A stretch of DNA of 11,839 bases, taken from Corinectria fuckeliana. Its lineage: Eukaryota > Ascomycota > Sordariomycetes > Hypocreales > Nectriaceae. The translations under genes were made by a program, and so were the position numbers. The notes beneath the pieces were generated by a model that was given only the letters and a program-made list of their open reading frames with translations, made no database searches and was not told where the DNA came from. The stretch lies in contig WPDH01000340.1 of the NCBI GenBank assembly GCA_019137255.1, positions 1 through 11,839 of the forward strand, in the 5' to 3' direction. Numbering within the stretch: the stretch's first letter is position 1; every line of letters begins with the position of its first letter. Below are positions 8,601-11,839 of the stretch, one piece after another.

Positions 8601-10023
8601 ATAAGGCTAAGATAATTATTAAAAGAGGGGATAGTATATAGGCAGCTTAGGCTTATATTAAGGCTAGGCTAGTAGATACTATATATAATCTGTTTATTAA
8701 GCTAGAGGGCCTTCTAGGTTTTCTTAATAAGAACTAAATAAGCTAGGCTAATAGTAAGAGCAGTAAGAGTAAAAGCCCTTAAGTTAAAGGTTTAGTTACT
8801 ATATATTCTTAGAAGTAGAGAGGTCTATCTAAGTATTCTTTCTTAGTCTAGGCCTAGTATAAGGCTATAATAGGGTAGTTATAGCTTTAAGCTAGGTATT
8901 TACTCTTATAGAGGATATAGTTTAGAGGGATTTCTTTATATTTAGTTAGGTATTCTTCTCTGTTAGTATGTATAATACCTTTATAATATCTATAGGTTAG
9001 GGCTAATTTGTAGTTTTAGGCTAGGTATCTAAACTTAAAGTAGTTATAGTATTAGGTGGGTTAGAGCCTCTTATTAAAAGGCTTATAGTTATATAGTTAT
9101 ATATTAAGTAGTAGGCTATTATTATATAGGTGGTTAGCCTTTTTAATAAAGCTAATATATAGAATAAGATTTATCTTCACTTTAGGGCTAGGTTAGCTAG
9201 TCTTTTACTTTTTAACTTAGAGGATTTTTAGTTAATTAGATCTGTTAATTTCTTTAATAAGCTTATTAGTATTATTTAGGATAGATATAAGTTAGATTCT
9301 TTTTACTATTACTATAAATATTAGAGGGGAGAGAGTTATACTATCACTAAAGGCTTTAGTAACCTAATCTTTAGTATAGATAGTTTATATCTTATCTACT
9401 ATATAAAATATAAGAATAGTATTACTACTTAGTAGCTTTCTTACTATAATAATACTAGAGTTACTATAGGCCTAGTTTGCTATCTTAATAGTATCTTTTA
9501 GGGTTTAGCTATTAATATTAGGGGGTATATTTCTTATTTAGATTATAACTTTATATTTAATATAGCTTTAGGTTATTTACTTTATGTTTCCCTAGTTTAG
9601 AAGTATTAGGTTTTATACTATAATTAATATATAAGAGAGTTAGCCTCTCTTATAATTTAGGGGTATAGTAAGAGCTGTGTTAATAATAGAGGTGAGGGTT
9701 ATAATAATATTTATAGTGATTTAGTCCTTAAGGGCTGTTTTGTGGTTATATATTATATCCTTCTTATGTAAGATGTAAGCTTATACCTTATGTGTAAACA
9801 TATAGGTTTAGATAATATGCTAAACTTGTTTAAGAGATATAGTAGGGATAATTCTAGTGATAGCACTATATGCTTTATTTTCTAGGTTATCTGCTAGTAT
9901 TCTACTTAGTTTCACAGCAGGTTTATTATTTTTACTTAGTGTGTACTAGCTGATTTCTGTGAGGGGGTTATATTAACTTTAGTTAAGTCTATACGCCCCT
10001 AAATTAATAGCTATTAGAAGCAT
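8575..10023 (-). pseudogene. LINE ORF1 (gag-like, zinc-knuckle) relic, copy 2
   Basis: A single minus-strand frame runs from a candidate ATG (10023-10021) towards about 8575, through RIP-type stops. Near its C-terminal third (about 9065 down to 8869) there are spaced Tyr/Cys-His-like positions: YYNYFKFRYLA*NYKLA, then YRYYKGIIHTN, then YILYKSKYLA*SYNYP. With TAT/TAC taken as mutated TGT/TGC or CAT/CAC, these become CCHC-type zinc knuckles of the kind found in Tad1 ORF1. A Lys/Arg-Pro-rich stretch follows before the ORF2 frame takes over. The intact protein would bind element RNA. The start and exact end are tentative. Confidence 0.75.
8869..9065 (-). other. Decayed CCHC zinc-knuckle region of ORF1, copy 2
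   Basis: Three successive knuckle-like units can be read on the minus strand. The codons expected to be Cys or His are now mostly TAT or TAC (Tyr). This follows directly from TGT/TGC losing G and CAT/CAC losing C under RIP. The spacing and the Leu-Ala-Trp/Gln-Ser context match the double or triple knuckles of fungal LINE ORF1 proteins. The equivalent in copy 1 is about 1713-1909. Confidence 0.7.
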
Positions 10024-10153
10024 ATTAGTGCTATTATTACAGTCCTAATATACTATTATCCCTAGGGTAATATATATATAAGGATTTAGATTCTAGTGTT
10101 AGAATGTATTTTAGAGGCAGATTAAGGCTATAATGAGTAGAAACTAGGTAAGT

Positions 10154-10920
10154 AAGAAAAATGTTATTTTTATTATTAGGTAATAAATAATAAAAGTATA
10201 AGTTTAAGATAGGTTTATTTATTTATATACTGTTTTAACTTTATAGTTATTTAAACCTTCTTTTAAGTAGCTTAAACTAGTTTATAATAAAAGAGAAAAA
10301 CCTAATAGTAAGCTATAAGATAAAAAACCTTTTACTACTCTTACCTAAAAGAGAACTAAGTTAAGCTTAGTATATATATATAATAATATAAGTTTTAAGT
10401 AGGTTTATTTTATATAAAAAGCTAGTTATATACTTATATTAATAAATTCTTATAAGGTTTTACTTAAATTATATACTAAAATTTAATTAATCTTAGGTTA
10501 GGTTTAAGTTACTTATACTACTTATTCTTCTTATTTTTTTAGGTATTATTCTTATTATTAACTAGTATTAGTATATCTTTTCTAACTTTTAATAGTATTT
10601 ACTCTCTTAGTTAGTTAATTAGTTTAAATACTATAAAAGCTAAACTTAAACCTAAGTTTAGTCTAGCTTAAAACTACTTTAAAAGCTACTTAGGCTCTTT
10701 TTAAGCTAAATAGTTTAGTATTATAGTTAGTATTAGTATTAATACTATTATATCTTATAATAAGTATACTATATATTTATACTACTTACTTAAAATACTA
10801 AACTATATAAGTCTCTCTAAGTAAGTATTTCTTACTTATTTTTATATTTTTTATATTATATAATATATATAAGATTATACTATATATACTTAATATATTT
10901 TTATAAGTAAGATTTTTTTT
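10154..10920. other. Gene-free spacer between two head-to-head LINE copies
   Basis: These 767 bases separate the 5' ends of LINE copies 2 and 3. The left end carries the repeat B tail (10176-10217). The rest has almost no CpA or CpG, no open frame and no similarity that I can see to other parts of the window. It would form the loop if the flanking inverted LINE arms paired. Confidence 0.6.
10176..10217. repeat. Repeat B tail, second copy, without the B body
   Basis: Gapless 42-base match to 5220-5261 with mostly A/G differences, and an identical 13-base start to 3518-3530. The half-kilobase B body that precedes this tail elsewhere is missing. About 20 unrelated, T-rich bases connect the tail directly to the LINE 5' end. 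Confidence 0.6.
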
Positions 10921-11839
10921 ACTTACTTAGTTTCTACTTATTATAACTCTAATCTGCCTTTAAAATATATTTTAATACTAAAATCTAAATTCTTATATAT
11001 ATATTACCTTAAGAATAATAGTATATTAGAACTATAATAATAATACTAATATACTTTTAATAGCTATTAATTTAAAAGTATATAAACTTAATTAAAATTA
11101 ATATAACTCTCTTATAAGAATTAACTAGTATATACTAAGTAAAAATAATAAACTTATTATAAAACTAAGTAAAATACTAGTAAATAATCTAGAAAATAAA
11201 ATATATAATACTATTACTAGAATTATTCTTATTATATCTTTTAAATAAGTTTAGTATATTATCTAAACTTATATACTTATATATAAAATATAAGCTTATA
11301 TCTTATATAAGAAGAATATTATATATAACTATAAAATAGCTCTTAAGAACTAAATTATTATAAATATTATTATAGTTTTTACTTTTATTATTAATATAGC
11401 TTTTATTATACTTTTAGATTATAAGAGAGGCTAACTCTCTTATATATTAATTATAATATAAAACTTAGTACTTTTAAACTAGAGAAATATAAAGTAAATA
11501 ACCTAAAGTTATATTAAATATAAAATTATAATCTAAATAAGAAATATACCCTCTAATATTAATAGTTAAACCTTAAAAAATATTATTAAGATAATAAACT
11601 AAGCTTATAGTAATTTTAGTATTATTATAATAAGAAAGTTACTAAGTAATAATACTATTTTTATATTTTATATAATAGATAAGATATAAGCTATTTATAC
11701 TAAAAATTAGGTTATTAAAGCTTTTAGTAATAATATAGTTTTTTTCTTTTTAATATTTATAGTAATAATAAAAAGAATCTAACTTATATCTATCTTAAAT
11801 AATACTAATAAGCTTATTAAAGAAATTAATAGATCTAAT
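10921..11839 (+). mobile_element. RIP-degraded Tad1-like LINE, copy 3 (5' part; continues past window)
   Basis: This is the reverse complement of 9235-10153, and it corresponds to about 2079-2996 of copy 1. The 5' end starts with ACTTACTTAG, matching ACTTACCTAG in the other two. It is at least as strongly mutated as copy 1. Only the 5' leader and the first part of ORF1 are inside the window. Its orientation is opposite to copies 1 and 2. Confidence 0.85.
11051..11839 (+). pseudogene. LINE ORF1 N-terminal relic, copy 3
   Basis: This matches the N-terminal part of the ORF1 frame of copy 2. The candidate start codon reads ATA (11051-11053) where copy 2 has ATG. In-frame stops are frequent. The zinc-knuckle part lies beyond the window end. 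This copy is non-functional. Confidence 0.6.

Larger units (their letters stand above)
7157..10153 (-). mobile_element. RIP-degraded Tad1-like LINE, copy 2 (best preserved; 3' part missing)
   Basis: This 3.0 kb minus-strand relic has its 5' end at 10153. It keeps more CpT, CpC and a few CpA and CpG sites than the other copies, so the ancestral protein can partly be read. In order it shows ORF1 with CCHC-type zinc knuckles, then ORF2 with an APE-type endonuclease, then the first part of reverse transcriptase. That arrangement fits Tad1-type fungal LINEs. The reading stops at the NN at 7147-7148. The polymerase catalytic part and any later domains are absent. Every frame is broken by stops, so this copy is dead. 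Confidence 0.88.
9235..11839. repeat. Large inverted repeat formed by LINE copies 2 and 3
   Basis: The arms are 9235-10153 and 10921-11839, about 919 bases each, with a 767-base spacer. The elements are head to head, with their 5' ends facing the spacer and transcription directions pointing away from it. Arm identity is reduced by independent RIP transitions, with almost no indels. Read-through transcription across both arms would give a long imperfect hairpin. Confidence 0.8.

Noticed and set aside
10970..11030. Alternating TA runs as promoters or TATA boxes
   Set aside because: TATATA words occur everywhere because RIP creates TpA, so they carry no promoter information here.
1..11839. AT-rich organelle or low-GC bacterial or parasite genome
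   Set aside because: Genes of such genomes stay open despite AT bias. Here all frames are broken, CpA and CpG are specifically depleted, and repeats differ by transitions, which fits RIP.

Overview
The window looks like heterochromatic, repeat-derived DNA from a filamentous ascomycete (Pezizomycotina) that has been through repeat-induced point mutation (RIP). It is extremely rich in A, T and TpA. CpG is almost gone: I found about six by eye in 11.8 kb. CpA is very rare, and the remaining cytosines sit almost only in CpT or CpC. Repeat copies differ mainly by C/T and A/G transitions. I see no intact protein gene, tRNA, rRNA, CRISPR array or prokaryotic operon.

Layout. Positions 1-2996 hold a decayed non-LTR retrotransposon (LINE) on the minus strand, cut off by the window start. 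Positions 3011-3520 hold an unidentified repeat, 'B' (copy 1), followed by an (ATTT)n tract. Positions 3531-4716 are non-coding and somewhat less mutated, with a polypurine tract, a polypyrimidine patch and (AAT)n microsatellites. Positions 4717-5222 hold a second direct copy of B, with a tail to about 5516. Two pairs of N (5517-5518 and 7147-7148) bracket a 1.6 kb unidentified AT-rich block. Positions 7157-10153 hold a second, less mutated LINE copy, collinear with the first and on the same strand. Positions 10154-10920 are spacer. Positions 10921-11839 hold the 5' part of a third LINE copy on the plus strand, head to head with the second and cut off by the window end.

The LINE can be assigned by reading the minus strand of 7157-10153 and treating TAG/TAA as mutated Gln, Trp or Arg codons and TAT/TAC as possible His, Cys or Arg. 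ORF1 then shows a gag-like protein with CCHC-type zinc knuckles. ORF2 shows an APE-type endonuclease with relics of the GDFN, LDLTWA and SDH motifs, then the start of a reverse transcriptase region. This order fits the fungal Tad1-type LINEs. All three copies share the same 5' boundary but have different flanks.

The elements once encoded self-copying retrotransposition machinery, and every copy is now dead. The main points of interest are the mutational pattern, the nested repeat structure and the assembly gaps. I found no sign of a new functional system.
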